This document shows positions 55,435-64,000 of a DNA stretch of 64,000 nucleotides, piece after piece. Origin of the DNA: Pantoea sp. Cy-639 (lineage in GTDB: Bacteria > Pseudomonadota > Gammaproteobacteria > Pseudomonadales > Pseudomonadaceae); the NCBI RefSeq assembly GCF_011752525.1, contig NZ_VWXI01000001.1, forward strand, positions 248,001 to 312,000, given 5' to 3'. Every line of letters begins with the position of its first letter. Within the stretch, counting starts at the first letter, position 1. Both the position numbers and the translations under genes were made by a program. A model generated the notes under the pieces. The model did not search any database and had not been told where the DNA came from. It worked only from the letters and a program-made list of their open reading frames with translations.

Positions 55435-55522
55435 TGGCGGAAGCGTAGAGATTCGAACTCTAGGATAGTTGCCCATCGACGGTTTTCAAGACCGTTGCCT
55501 TAAACCACTCGGCCACGCTTCC
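55435..55522 (-). tRNA. tRNA-Ser (anticodon TGA)
   Basis: 88 bases read on the minus strand from GGAAGCGTGGCCGAGTGG to TACGCTTCCGCCA. Acceptor stem GGAAGCG/CGCTTCC, anticodon loop CTTGAAA inside the stem ACGGT/ACCGT, a long variable arm typical of serine tRNAs, T-loop TTCGAAT and encoded CCA. It reads UCN codons. The 3' 63 bases double as the phage attachment core. Confidence 0.96.
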
Positions 55523-55671
55523 AGCTGGTTTTGCGGCGGCAATAATACCGTAATGAAACAAGCTGTCAAACTCTCTGTGTCGCGGGTTGCGACAGCTCTG
55601 GTATGCTTTTGCACCATACGTTCCAATACCGCAGGTCCATGACCCGCGGCTACACACCAAAGGAGTGCGCC

Positions 55672-56343
55672 ATGCGCGAACAGGATTACGCCGTTCACAA
55701 CGGCCAGCAGGTCGAGCAGCAGGAGGTCAGCAAGGTCCTGCGCAACACGTACAGCCTGCTGGCGCTCACCCTCGCCTTCAGCGGCATCATGGCCTTCGTT
55801 GCCCAGCAGATGCGCGTCGCCTACCCGAACGTGTTCGTCGTGCTGATCGGCTTCTACGGCCTGTTCTTCCTCACCAACAAACTGCGTGACTCGGCCTGGG
55901 GCCTGGTCTCCACCTTCGCCCTCACCGGCTTCATGGGCTTCATCCTCGGTCCGATCCTCAACCGCTACCTGGGCATGAGCGGCGGCGCCGAAGTGGTCAG
56001 CTCGGCCTTCGCCATGACCGCACTGGTGTTCGGCGGCCTGTCGGCCTACGTCCTGATCACCCGTAAGGACATGAGTTTCCTCGGCGGCTTCATCACTGCC
56101 GGCTTCTTCGTCCTGATGGGCGCCGTACTGGCCAGCTTCTTCTTCAAGATCAGCGGCCTGCAACTGGCGATCAGCGCTGGCTTCGTGCTGTTCTCGTCGG
56201 TCTGCATCCTGTTCCAGACCAGCGCCATCATTCAGGGCGGCGAACGCAACTACATCATGGCGACCATCAGCTTGTACGTGTCGATCTACAACCTGTTCGT
56301 CAGCCTGCTGCAACTGTTCGGCCTGATGGGCCGCGACGACTGA
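55672..56343 (+). CDS. BI-1/YccA family inner-membrane protein
   Basis: 223 aa from an ATG preceded by AAGGAG. Seven hydrophobic segments: SLLALTLAFSGIMAFVAQQM; GFYGLFFLTNKLRDSAWGL; TGFMGFILGPILNRYLG and on. Bax-inhibitor-1 family (YccA); E. coli YccA modulates the FtsH protease. A conserved chromosomal neighbour of tus genes in Pseudomonas. Confidence 0.93.
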   Translation: MREQDYAVHNGQQVEQQEVSKVLRNTYSLLALTLAFSGIMAFVAQQMRVAYPNVFVVLIGFYGLFFLTNKLRDSAWGLVSTFALTGFMGFILGPILNRYLGMSGGAEVVSSAFAMTALVFGGLSAYVLITRKDMSFLGGFITAGFFVLMGAVLASFFFKISGLQLAISAGFVLFSSVCILFQTSAIIQGGERNYIMATISLYVSIYNLFVSLLQLFGLMGRDD

Positions 56344-56372
56344 TCGTTAGCGTCAGCCGCTGATAGCCTCAT

Positions 56373-56400
56373 GAAAAAGCCCGCTTCAGCGGGCTTTTTC
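56373..56400. terminator. bidirectional terminator after the BI-1 gene
   Basis: GAAAAAGCCCGC-TTCA-GCGGGCTTTTTC, a 12-bp stem. 56401-56562 holds the promoter and leader region of the permease. Confidence 0.88.
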
Positions 56401-56562
56401 ATACCCCTTGTAAAGTGGATGGCAGCCCAGAGAAACATTGACCTAAAAGTCAGTTTATTGAAGGGTTAATCTGCGATTGTGCCGCCATCGTGCTTGCCTC
56501 TACCCCTCTGCCGTTTCAGCCCGTAGAATGCGCTCCTTTTTCAGCCGGGGCAGCACTTTCCC

Positions 56563-57942
56563 ATGAGTTCACAAGAGCACGGTCCGGGCGCGGCAGCGCC
56601 TGCCAACGAACTGGTTCTCGGCCTCGAGGACAAGCCTCGCTTGCTGATCAGCCTGCTGGCGGCGCTGCAGCACCTGCTGGCGATCATCGTGCCGATCGTC
56701 ACCCCTGGCCTGCTGATCTGCCAGGCCCTGGGCGTGTCGCCACGGGACACCAACCTGATCGTGTCGATGTCACTGGTCATCTCCGGCATCGCCACCTTCG
56801 TCCAGTGCAAACGCTTCGGGCCGTTCGGCGCCGGACTACTGATCGTCCAGGGCACCAGCTTCAACTTCGTCGGGCCGCTGATCGCCGGCGGCGCGTTGAT
56901 GGTCAAGCAGGGCACGCCGGTGGAAAGCGTGATGGCAGCGATTTTCGGTGTGGTCATCGCCGGCTCGTTCATCGAGATGGGTGTTTCGCGCATCCTGCCC
57001 TTCGTCAAACGCCTGATCACCCCACTGGTGACTGGCATCGTCGTGCTGATGATCGGCCTGACCCTGATCAAGGTCGGCCTGATCAGCATGGGCGGTGGTT
57101 TCGGCGCCATGGCCAACGGCACCTTCGCCAATGGCGAGAACCTGCTGTTGTCGGGAGTGGTGCTGGCAATCATCGTCATCCTCAACCGCATCCCGGTGGT
57201 GTGGATGCGCAGCTGCGCCATCGTCATCGCCCTGGCCGTCGGCTATGCGCTGGCCGGCTACCTGGGCCGCCTGGACTTCACCGGCATGCACCAGGCCGCA
57301 CTGTTCCAGGTACCGACGCCACTGCACTTCGGCCTGAGCTTCTCCTGGGCGCTGTTCATCCCGATGCTGGTGATCTACCTGGTCACCTCCCTGGAAGCCA
57401 TCGGCGACGTCACCGCCACCAGCAAGGTGTCGCGCCAACCCGTGGAAGGCCCGGTATGGATGCAGCGGATCAAGGGTGGCGTGTTGGTCAACGGCGCCAA
57501 CTCGTTGCTGGCCGGCCTGTTCAACACCTTCCCCAGCTCGATCTTCGCCCAGAACAACGGCGTGATTCAGCTGACGGGAATCGCCAGCCGCCATATCGGC
57601 CTGTGGATCGCCGTGATGCTCGTCCTGCTGGGCCTGTTCCCCAGCGTGGCCGGGGTGATCCAGGCCGTGCCGGAGCCGGTGCTCGGTGGGGCGGCCATGG
57701 TGATGTTCGGCGCGGTAGCCGCGTCGGGTATCAATATTCTCGCCAGCACCCGCCTCGACCGTCGCGCGCTGTTGATCATCTCCGTGTCGCTGGCTTTGGG
57801 CCTGGGCGTGGCGCAGGTGCCGGAGTTCCTCGCGCACATGCCGTCGGCACTGCGCAACGTGCTGGAGTCGGGCGTCGCCACCGGCGGCATCTGCGCCCTG
57901 TTGCTCAACTGGTTCCTGCCAGAGAGCAAAGAGCAGGCCTGA
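56563..57942 (+). CDS. nucleobase:cation symporter-2 (uracil/xanthine permease family)
   Basis: 459 aa with 12-14 hydrophobic segments. QGTSFNFVGPLIAG is the TM3 motif, YLVTSLEAIGDVTATSK the TM8 motif with the substrate-contacting glutamate, and FAQNNGVIQLTGIASR the family signature after TM9. The alternation of residues resembles XanQ/PbuX-like purine permeases more than UraA, but specificity is uncertain. Inner-membrane proton symporter. Confidence 0.92.
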   Translation: MSSQEHGPGAAAPANELVLGLEDKPRLLISLLAALQHLLAIIVPIVTPGLLICQALGVSPRDTNLIVSMSLVISGIATFVQCKRFGPFGAGLLIVQGTSFNFVGPLIAGGALMVKQGTPVESVMAAIFGVVIAGSFIEMGVSRILPFVKRLITPLVTGIVVLMIGLTLIKVGLISMGGGFGAMANGTFANGENLLLSGVVLAIIVILNRIPVVWMRSCAIVIALAVGYALAGYLGRLDFTGMHQAALFQVPTPLHFGLSFSWALFIPMLVIYLVTSLEAIGDVTATSKVSRQPVEGPVWMQRIKGGVLVNGANSLLAGLFNTFPSSIFAQNNGVIQLTGIASRHIGLWIAVMLVLLGLFPSVAGVIQAVPEPVLGGAAMVMFGAVAASGINILASTRLDRRALLIISVSLALGLGVAQVPEFLAHMPSALRNVLESGVATGGICALLLNWFLPESKEQA

Positions 57943-57960
57943 TCGGCAACCGCTCCAGCA

Positions 57961-57994
57961 CAAAAAGCCCGCGTCCACCGACGTGGGCTTTTTG
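57961..57994 (+). terminator. terminator after the permease
   Basis: CAAAAAGCCC...GGGCTTTTTG with an inner GCGTC/GACGT stem, followed by CTTT. Bidirectional in form. Confidence 0.85.
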
Positions 57995-58030
57995 CTTTAT
58001 CATGGCGGCATTCTTCTGCAAGAGCTTTCC

Positions 58031-58423
58031 ATGAAATTCGCGATCGCGGTTTTTTCCCCCGCCCATGCGCCCTCCTCGCGCCGCGCCCTGCGCTTCGCCG
58101 AAGCGGTGCTGGCGGGCGGGCACGAGATTGCCCGACTGTTCTTCTACCAGGACGGAGTGCACAGCGCTTCGGCCAATATCGTCGCCCCCCAGGATGAACA
58201 GGACATCGCCGCGCAATGGCGCGCCTTCGTCAGCGAGCAGCGACTCGACGCAGTAGTGTGCATCGCCGCCGCCCTGCGCCGCGGGGTACTCGACGATGCC
58301 GAGGCCAACCGCTACCAGCGCCCGGCGGTGAACCTGCCCATGCCCTGGGAACTGTCCGGCCTTGGCCAACTGCACGAAGCCGCGCAACTGGCCGACCGTC
58401 TGGTCTGCTTCGGAGGCGACTGA
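58031..58423 (+). CDS. tusD: TusD sulphurtransferase subunit
   Basis: 130 aa, start at 58031. DsrE fold: FAIAVFSPAHAPSSRRALRF and LFFYQDGVHSAS. The active cysteine is in LDAVVCIAAALRRGV. TusBCD takes sulphur from TusA and hands it to TusE for 2-thiouridine at tRNA position 34. First gene of tusDCBE. Confidence 0.94.
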   Translation: MKFAIAVFSPAHAPSSRRALRFAEAVLAGGHEIARLFFYQDGVHSASANIVAPQDEQDIAAQWRAFVSEQRLDAVVCIAAALRRGVLDDAEANRYQRPAVNLPMPWELSGLGQLHEAAQLADRLVCFGGD

Positions 58424-58424
58424 T

Positions 58425-58784
58425 ATGGCCAAGTCACTGTTGATCATCAGCCGCCAGGCACCGTGGAGCGGCCCGTCCGCCCGCGAGGCACTGGATATCG
58501 CTCTGGCTGGCGGTGCCTTCGACCTGCCGCTGGGCATGCTGTTCCTCGATGACGGGGTGTTCCAGCTTGCGCCCGGCCAGCAGCCCGATGCGCTGCAGCA
58601 GAAGAACCTGACTGCCAATCTCCAGGCCCTGCCAATGTTCGGCGTCGACGAACTGTTCGCCTGTGGCCACAGTCTCACCCGTCGCGGCCTGGACAGCAGC
58701 ACGCTGGGGCTGCCGGTCGAGGTGCTCGATGATGCCGCGCTGGCCGCACTGATTGCCCGTTTCGACCAGGTGGTGACGCTCTGA
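58425..58784 (+). CDS. tusC: TusC sulphurtransferase subunit
   Basis: 119 aa from the ATG at 58425, two bases after the tusD stop. LLIISRQAPWSGPSAREALD and FDLPLGMLFLDDGVFQL are typical of DsrF/TusC. It shares a structural role in the TusBCD hexamer. Overlaps tusB by one base. Confidence 0.94.
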   Translation: MAKSLLIISRQAPWSGPSAREALDIALAGGAFDLPLGMLFLDDGVFQLAPGQQPDALQQKNLTANLQALPMFGVDELFACGHSLTRRGLDSSTLGLPVEVLDDAALAALIARFDQVVTL

Positions 58785-59080
58785 TGACGACCTTGCATGT
58801 AATCGCCCATTCGCCCTTCGGCGACGAGCGCCTGAGCAGTTGCCTGCGCCTGCTGGGCGCGGATGACGCCCTGCTGCTGTGCGGCGACGCCACCTACGCG
58901 CTGAATCCCGGCAGCGAACCACTACGCGCCCTACAAGCCGCCGCCCTGGATGGGCGCCTGTTCGCCCTCGCCGAAGACCTCGAAGGCCGCGCCCTGACCA
59001 GTACCTTGGCCCAACCCGTGGACTACCCGGCCTTCATCGAGCTCACCCTGCACTTCGACAAGGTCAACAGCTGGCTATGA
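58784..59080 (+). CDS. tusB: TusB sulphurtransferase subunit
   Basis: 98 aa. LHVIAHSPFGDERLSSCLRL and ADDALLLCGDATYALN match DsrH/TusB. The ATG overlaps the tusC stop and its own stop overlaps tusE (ATGA). Confidence 0.93.
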   Translation: MTTLHVIAHSPFGDERLSSCLRLLGADDALLLCGDATYALNPGSEPLRALQAAALDGRLFALAEDLEGRALTSTLAQPVDYPAFIELTLHFDKVNSWL

Positions 59081-59412
59081 GTACCCTGACTGTCGGCGAC
59101 CGTGTGATCGCCCTGGACAAGGATGGCTTCCTGGTCGACCTGCAAGACTGGTCCCGCGAAGCCGCCGAGGCCCTCGCTACCCGCGAAAGCATCACCCTGA
59201 CTGCGGAACACTGGGAAGTGCTCGAAGTGCTGCGCCAGTTCTACGCCGAGTACCAGCTGTCGCCGGCCACCCGCCCGCTGATCAAGTACACCGCGCTCAA
59301 GCTGGGCGTGGAAAAGGGCAACAGCCCGCACCTGAACCGCCTGTTCAATGGTACTCCCGCCAAACTCGCCGCCAAGCTGGCGGGCCTGCCCAAACCGACC
59401 AACTGCATATGA
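59077..59412 (+). CDS. tusE: TusE / DsrC-family sulphur carrier
   Basis: 111 aa. VIALDKDGFLVDLQDWSREA and EHWEVLEVLRQFYAEYQLSP, ATRPLIKYTALKLGVEKGNS are DsrC signature blocks; the penultimate cysteine in KPTNCI carries the persulphide to MnmA. The ATGA overlap with tusB indicates coupled translation. Confidence 0.94.
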   Translation: MSTLTVGDRVIALDKDGFLVDLQDWSREAAEALATRESITLTAEHWEVLEVLRQFYAEYQLSPATRPLIKYTALKLGVEKGNSPHLNRLFNGTPAKLAAKLAGLPKPTNCI

Positions 59413-60410
59413 CCGAGCCACGCCCCCTGACCTTGGAAACCCCTGCCGAGCACCCCTTCGCCGAGTTCGTGCGCATTCTTGGCAAAGGCAAGCGCGGCGC
59501 CCGTGGCCTGACCCGCGAAGAAGCCCGCGCCGCCATGAGCCTGCTGCTCGAAGGCAAGGTCGAGGACACCCAGCTCGGTGCCTTCCTGATGTTGCTGCGG
59601 CATAAAGAGGAAAGTGCCGAGGAACTGGCCGGCTTCACCGAGGCCCTGCGCGCCCAGCTGCGCGCACCGGCCATCGCCGTCGACCTGGACTGGCCGAGCT
59701 ATGCCGGCAAGAAGCGCCACCTACCCTGGTACCTGCTGGCAGCCAAGTGCCTGGCCGGCAATGGTGTGCGCATCTTCATGCACGGTGGCGGCGCCCACAC
59801 GGCCGGACGCCTGTATACCGAACAGTTGCTTAGCCTGCTGGACATCCCGCTGTGCCGCGATTGGACAGCCGTGGAGCAGGCCCTGGACAACCACCAGCTG
59901 GCCTTTTTCCCATTGCAGGACTGGGCGCCGCGACTGCAGCGCATGATCGACCTGCGCAACACCCTCGGCCTGCGCTCACCGATCCACTCCCTGGCCCGGG
60001 TGCTCAATCCCCTCGCCGCCCGCTGCGGCCTGCAGAGCATCTTCCACCCCGGCTACCAGGCCGTGCACCGCGAGGCCAGCCGCCTGCTCGGCGACACGGC
60101 GCTGGTGGTCAAGGGCGACGGCGGCGAGATCGAGATCAATCCGGATGTCGTCAGTCACCTCTATGGCACCGCTGCTGGCGAGGCCTGGGATGAAGAATGG
60201 CCGGCCTTGAGCGCCCAGCGTCATGTCAAACCAGCCAGCCTGCAAGGCGCGCACTTGCTCGCCGTCTGGCGCGGCGAAGCCGAGGACGATTATGGCGAAC
60301 TGGCCGTGGTGGCAACCATGGCCTTGGCGCTGTGCGGCCTCGGCCAGGAGCGCGAGCAGGCATTCGACAATGCCCGTGCTTGCTGGGCCGCCCGCAAAAA
60401 CATCAAATAA
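59409..60410 (+). CDS. ybiB: YbiB / TrpD2-like glycosyl transferase family protein
   Basis: 333 aa. ILGKGKRGARGLTREEARAA and LLLEGKVEDTQLGAFLMLLR are the N-terminal helical domain of anthranilate phosphoribosyltransferase-like proteins; MHGGGAHTAG replaces the PRPP glycine loop and SIFHPGYQAVHREASRLLG follows. TrpD2/YbiB binds nucleic acids and is LexA-regulated in E. coli; no LexA box was seen here. ATGA overlap with tusE. Confidence 0.9.
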   Translation: MTEPRPLTLETPAEHPFAEFVRILGKGKRGARGLTREEARAAMSLLLEGKVEDTQLGAFLMLLRHKEESAEELAGFTEALRAQLRAPAIAVDLDWPSYAGKKRHLPWYLLAAKCLAGNGVRIFMHGGGAHTAGRLYTEQLLSLLDIPLCRDWTAVEQALDNHQLAFFPLQDWAPRLQRMIDLRNTLGLRSPIHSLARVLNPLAARCGLQSIFHPGYQAVHREASRLLGDTALVVKGDGGEIEINPDVVSHLYGTAAGEAWDEEWPALSAQRHVKPASLQGAHLLAVWRGEAEDDYGELAVVATMALALCGLGQEREQAFDNARACWAARKNIK

Positions 60411-60505
60411 GTCGATTGGTTCGACGCAGTCTTTGCGCTAGTTGTTCGAACGTTTCTCTCTAGACTGAGCTCCAACGACAAACATTTTGTTCCGAGGAGC
60501 TCAGC

Positions 60506-61465
60506 ATGGGCCTTTTGATCGATGGACGCTGGCATGACCAGTGGTACCAGACCAGCAAGGATGGCGCCTTCCAGCGCGAGAATGCCCAGCGCCGCAATCA
60601 ACTGCCGGGCGCCGAAGCCGGTCGCTACCATCTGTATGTGTCGCTGGCCTGCCCCTGGGCCCACCGCACCCTGATCTTGCGTGCCATCAAGGGCCTGGAG
60701 CCGCTGATCGACGTATCCGTGGTCAGCTGGCTGATGGGCGAACACGGCTGGACCTTCGACCAGCGTGAGGGCTCCAGCGGCGATCATCTCGACGCCCTGC
60801 AGTACCTGCACCAGCGCTATACCCAGGATGACCCGCGCTATACCGGCCGCGTAACCGTGCCCGTGCTGTGGGACAAGCAGGAGAAGCGCATCGTCAACAA
60901 TGAGTCGGCCGAGATCATCCGCATCTTCAACAGCGCATTCAACGAACTCACAGGCAATACCCTGGACCTGTATCCCGAACCGCTGCGCGCCACCATCGAC
61001 GCCCTCAACGAGCGGATCTACCCAGCCGTGAACAATGGGGTATACCGCGCCGGCTTCGCCACCTCGCAGGACGCCTACGAAAGTGCCTTCGACGACGTGT
61101 TCAACGAACTGGACCATCTCGACGCGCTATTGGGCCGCCAGCGCTACCTGGCCGGCGAATACCTGACCGAGGCCGATGTGCGCCTGTTCACCACGCTGGT
61201 GCGTTTCGACGCGGTGTACCACGGTCACTTCAAGTGCAACCTGCGCCGCCTGGCCGACTACCCGAACCTGTCCAACCGGCTGCGCGAGCTGTACCAATGG
61301 CCAGGCGTGGCGGGCACGGTGAACATGGAACACATCCAGAAGCACTACTACATGAGCCACAAGACCATCAACCCGAACGGGATCGTGCCCAAGGGGCCGC
61401 TGCAGGACTTCACCCTGCCGCACGACCGGGAACGGTTGTCGGGCAAGGGGATCTGGCACGCTTGA
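60506..61465 (+). CDS. yqjG: glutathionyl-hydroquinone reductase (Xi-class GST)
   Basis: 319 aa. The catalytic cysteine is in LACPWAHRTLILR; GWTFDQREGSSGDHLDALQY and VPVLWDKQEKRIVNNESAEI are the thioredoxin-like domain, and YLTEADVRLFTTLVRFDAVY the helical domain. It reduces glutathionyl-hydroquinones. Good ribosome binding site (GAGGAGC) before the ATG. The 95 bases before it hold no gene. Confidence 0.93.
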   Translation: MGLLIDGRWHDQWYQTSKDGAFQRENAQRRNQLPGAEAGRYHLYVSLACPWAHRTLILRAIKGLEPLIDVSVVSWLMGEHGWTFDQREGSSGDHLDALQYLHQRYTQDDPRYTGRVTVPVLWDKQEKRIVNNESAEIIRIFNSAFNELTGNTLDLYPEPLRATIDALNERIYPAVNNGVYRAGFATSQDAYESAFDDVFNELDHLDALLGRQRYLAGEYLTEADVRLFTTLVRFDAVYHGHFKCNLRRLADYPNLSNRLRELYQWPGVAGTVNMEHIQKHYYMSHKTINPNGIVPKGPLQDFTLPHDRERLSGKGIWHA

Positions 61466-61470
61466 AATAG

Positions 61471-61557
61471 CCGGGGCTGCTTCACAGCCCTTTCACGATA
61501 CAAGGCCGCGCCTGCACAAGAGCGGTCTTGTATCGTGAAAGGGCCGCAATGCGGCCC
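61471..61557. repeat. P. putida-type REP/BIME palindrome, also a likely terminator
   Basis: A 17-bp perfect stem (CCCTTTCACGATACAAG at 61488-61504 with 61527-61543) is flanked by small hairpins GGGCTG..CAGCCC and GGGCCGC..GCGGCCC. The inner GGCCGC..GCGGTC is the core of known REP units. It separates converging yqjG and cysG. Confidence 0.85.
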
Positions 61558-61565
61558 AAGCGATT

Positions 61566-62957
61566 TCAACTGTGCTGCGAACCTTCGAACCAGGCCAGCT
61601 TCTCGCGCAGCTGCACCACTTCCCCGACGATCACCAGGGTCGGCGCATGCACTTCATGCCGGGCCACCAGGTCTGGCAAGTCTGCCAATGTACCGGTGAA
61701 CACCCGCTGATTGCGCGTGGTGCCTTGCTGCACCAGTGCCGCAGGCGTGCTGGCGGCACGACCGTGCCGGATCAACTGCGCACAGATGGTCGGCAAGCCG
61801 ACCAGCCCCATGTAGAACACCAGGGTCTGGGCCGGCGCCACCAGATCATGCCAGGGCAGGTTGCTGGTACCGTCCTTCAAATGGCCGGTGACGAAACGTA
61901 CCGACTGGGCATAATCGCGGTGGGTCAGCGGTATCCCTGCGTAGGCGGAGCAGCCGCTGGCTGCAGTGATGCCCGGCACCACCTGGAACGCAATGCCCTG
62001 CTCGGCCAGCTCCTCGATCTCTTCGCCACCACGGCCGAAGATGAACGGATCGCCGCCCTTGAGGCGCAGCACGCGCTTGCCCTGACGGGCCAGGTCGACC
62101 AGCAGGCGGTTGATCTGGTCCTGGGGCACGGCATGGTCGGCGCGGCGCTTGCCCACGTAGATGCGCTCGGCATCGCGCCGGCACATTTCGATGATGGCGG
62201 GTGCCACCAGGCGGTCGTAGAGCACCACATCGGCCTGCTGCATCAGGCGCAGGGCGCGGAAAGTCAGCAGGTCCGGATCACCCGGGCCGGCACCGACCAG
62301 GTACACCTCGCCACCTTGCTGCACCGGCGCGCCATCGACCATCGCCTGCAACAGGCGCTCGGCCTCACCACCCTGCCCCGCCAACTGGCGCTCGGCGATC
62401 GGCCCCTGGAACACTGTTTCCCAAAAGCCGCGGCGCTGGTTGACGTCCGGATACAAGGCCTTGACCTTGTCGCGAAAGCGCGCGGCCAGGCCGGCCAGTT
62501 CGCCATAGGCGGAAGGAATCCAGGCTTCCAGCCTGGCGCGGATCAGCCGCGCCAACACCGGGGCGTCGCCGCCGCTGGACACCGCCACCACCAATGGCGA
62601 ACGGTCGACGATGGCTGGGAAGATCACCGTGCACAGGGCCGGGGCGTCCACCACGTTGACCGGCAGGCTGCGCGCCTGTGCATCCGCCGAGACCTGGGCA
62701 TTGAGCCCGGGGTCGTCGGTGGCCGCGATCACCAGGCGGCAACCGTCCAGGTCAGCCACCTGGTAGCCCCGTACCAGGACTTCGCCACCGCCCTCACGGG
62801 CCAGCGTGGCGAGCTGGCCGTCGACGTCCGGCGCCACCACCCGCAGCGCGGCGCCGGCATCGGCCAGCAGACGCGCTTTGCGCAGGGCGATCTCGCCACC
62901 GCCGACGACCAGCACCCGACCGCCCTGCAGCTTGTGGAACAGCGGCAGGTAATCCAT
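61566..62957 (-). CDS. cysG: siroheme synthase CysG
   Basis: 463 aa, multifunctional. Residues ~1-210: NAD-dependent dehydrogenase/ferrochelatase with [20 protein letters not shown]. Residues ~215-460: uroporphyrinogen-III methyltransferase with [40 protein letters not shown] and [19 protein letters not shown]. It makes siroheme for sulphite and nitrite reductases. Directly abuts serS. Confidence 0.96.
   Translation of the reverse strand: MDYLPLFHKLQGGRVLVVGGGEIALRKARLLADAGAALRVVAPDVDGQLATLAREGGGEVLVRGYQVADLDGCRLVIAATDDPGLNAQVSADAQARSLPVNVVDAPALCTVIFPAIVDRSPLVVAVSSGGDAPVLARLIRARLEAWIPSAYGELAGLAARFRDKVKALYPDVNQRRGFWETVFQGPIAERQLAGQGGEAERLLQAMVDGAPVQQGGEVYLVGAGPGDPDLLTFRALRLMQQADVVLYDRLVAPAIIEMCRRDAERIYVGKRRADHAVPQDQINRLLVDLARQGKRVLRLKGGDPFIFGRGGEEIEELAEQGIAFQVVPGITAASGCSAYAGIPLTHRDYAQSVRFVTGHLKDGTSNLPWHDLVAPAQTLVFYMGLVGLPTICAQLIRHGRAASTPAALVQQGTTRNQRVFTGTLADLPDLVARHEVHAPTLVIVGEVVQLREKLAWFEGSQHS

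Positions 62958-64000
<1,043 letters not shown>

Larger units (their letters stand above)
7465..55497. mobile_element. lambda-like siphoprophage with HK97-type head (~48 kb)
   Basis: The ends are defined by a 63-bp identical direct repeat (7402-7464 and 55435-55497) that equals the 3' part of tRNA-Ser, with a tyrosine integrase adjacent to the right copy. The interior has complete repressor, replication, packaging, head, tail and lysis modules. The only clearly broken genes are the SRAP gene and a umuC fragment, both in cargo near the left end, so the phage may be functional. Confidence 0.93.

Noticed and set aside
56836..57978. 380-codon minus-strand frame antisense to the permease
   Set aside because: His/Asp/Gln-rich composition typical of reversed coding DNA.
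56490..58034. 514-codon frame overlapping the nucleobase permease in another plus-strand frame
   Set aside because: Gly/Arg/Asp-rich translation without domains; the permease frame has complete family motifs.
57905..58810. 301-codon minus-strand frame antisense to tusD/tusC
   Set aside because: The plus strand carries an intact, ordered tusDCBE operon.

Overview
The window comes from a high-GC Pseudomonas, most likely of the P. putida group. I infer this from the chromosomal block on the right (BI-1/YccA protein, nucleobase permease, tusDCBE, ybiB, glutathionyl-hydroquinone reductase, cysG, serS), from a long P. putida-type palindromic intergenic repeat at 61.47-61.56 kb, and from other Pseudomonas-style intergenic repeats. 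No database search was possible, so the species is inference.

Layout. 0-2.7 kb: end of a LysR regulator, small ORFs, an XRE regulator and an in-frame HD-GNAT fusion. 2.73-7.46 kb: remnant of an older element integrated at a tRNA-Ser gene. It has a decayed att-like segment at 2729-2815, a hydrolase / NAD(P)-binding / flavodoxin-like cassette with a divergent LysR gene, an IS3-type end, and a 5'-truncated integrase pseudogene next to a 63-bp tRNA-Ser 3'-end copy at 7402-7464. 7.47-55.5 kb: a ~48-kb lambda-like siphoprophage with an HK97-type head, bounded by that copy and the intact tRNA-Ser(TGA) at 55435-55522. 55.6-64 kb: conserved chromosome.

Prophage organisation. The integrase and its DUF4224 partner sit beside the intact tRNA. 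A LexA-cleavable-type CI repressor (45.1-45.8 kb) faces a Cro/YdaS-like gene. Four copies of one operator-like motif flank CI: two over the cro promoter and two over a second promoter after CI. The leftward transcript carries replication genes (an O-like protein with internal iterons, a DnaB helicase), DUF1364, a second tyrosine recombinase, zinc-finger and possible late-regulator genes, holins, HNH nuclease, terminase, head, tail, fibre and endolysin/Rz/Rz1. The rightward early transcript carries many small accessory genes (LuxR-type HTH, DUF2786, PAPS-reductase-like, PD-(D/E)XK-like, ASCH, cupin-like). Classical signatures are visible: a GGGAAAG -1 frameshift site in the tail chaperone genes, a nested start for the capsid inside a protease-capsid fusion, and Rz1 embedded in Rz.

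Cargo. Near the left end lie a LexA-box-controlled umuDC pair and a divergent SRAP (YedK/HMCES) gene split by ~4.1 kb carrying an exporter/LysR pair, a TetR/hydrolase pair with a 30-bp dyad operator, a small CxxC protein and a stray umuC fragment. Several candidate morons interrupt the phage operons: a HIRAN gene antisense in the tail operon, an exported protein next to the tape measure, a hypothetical gene bracketed by terminators at 38.0-38.5 kb, and an AT-rich membrane/coiled-coil gene antisense in the early operon.
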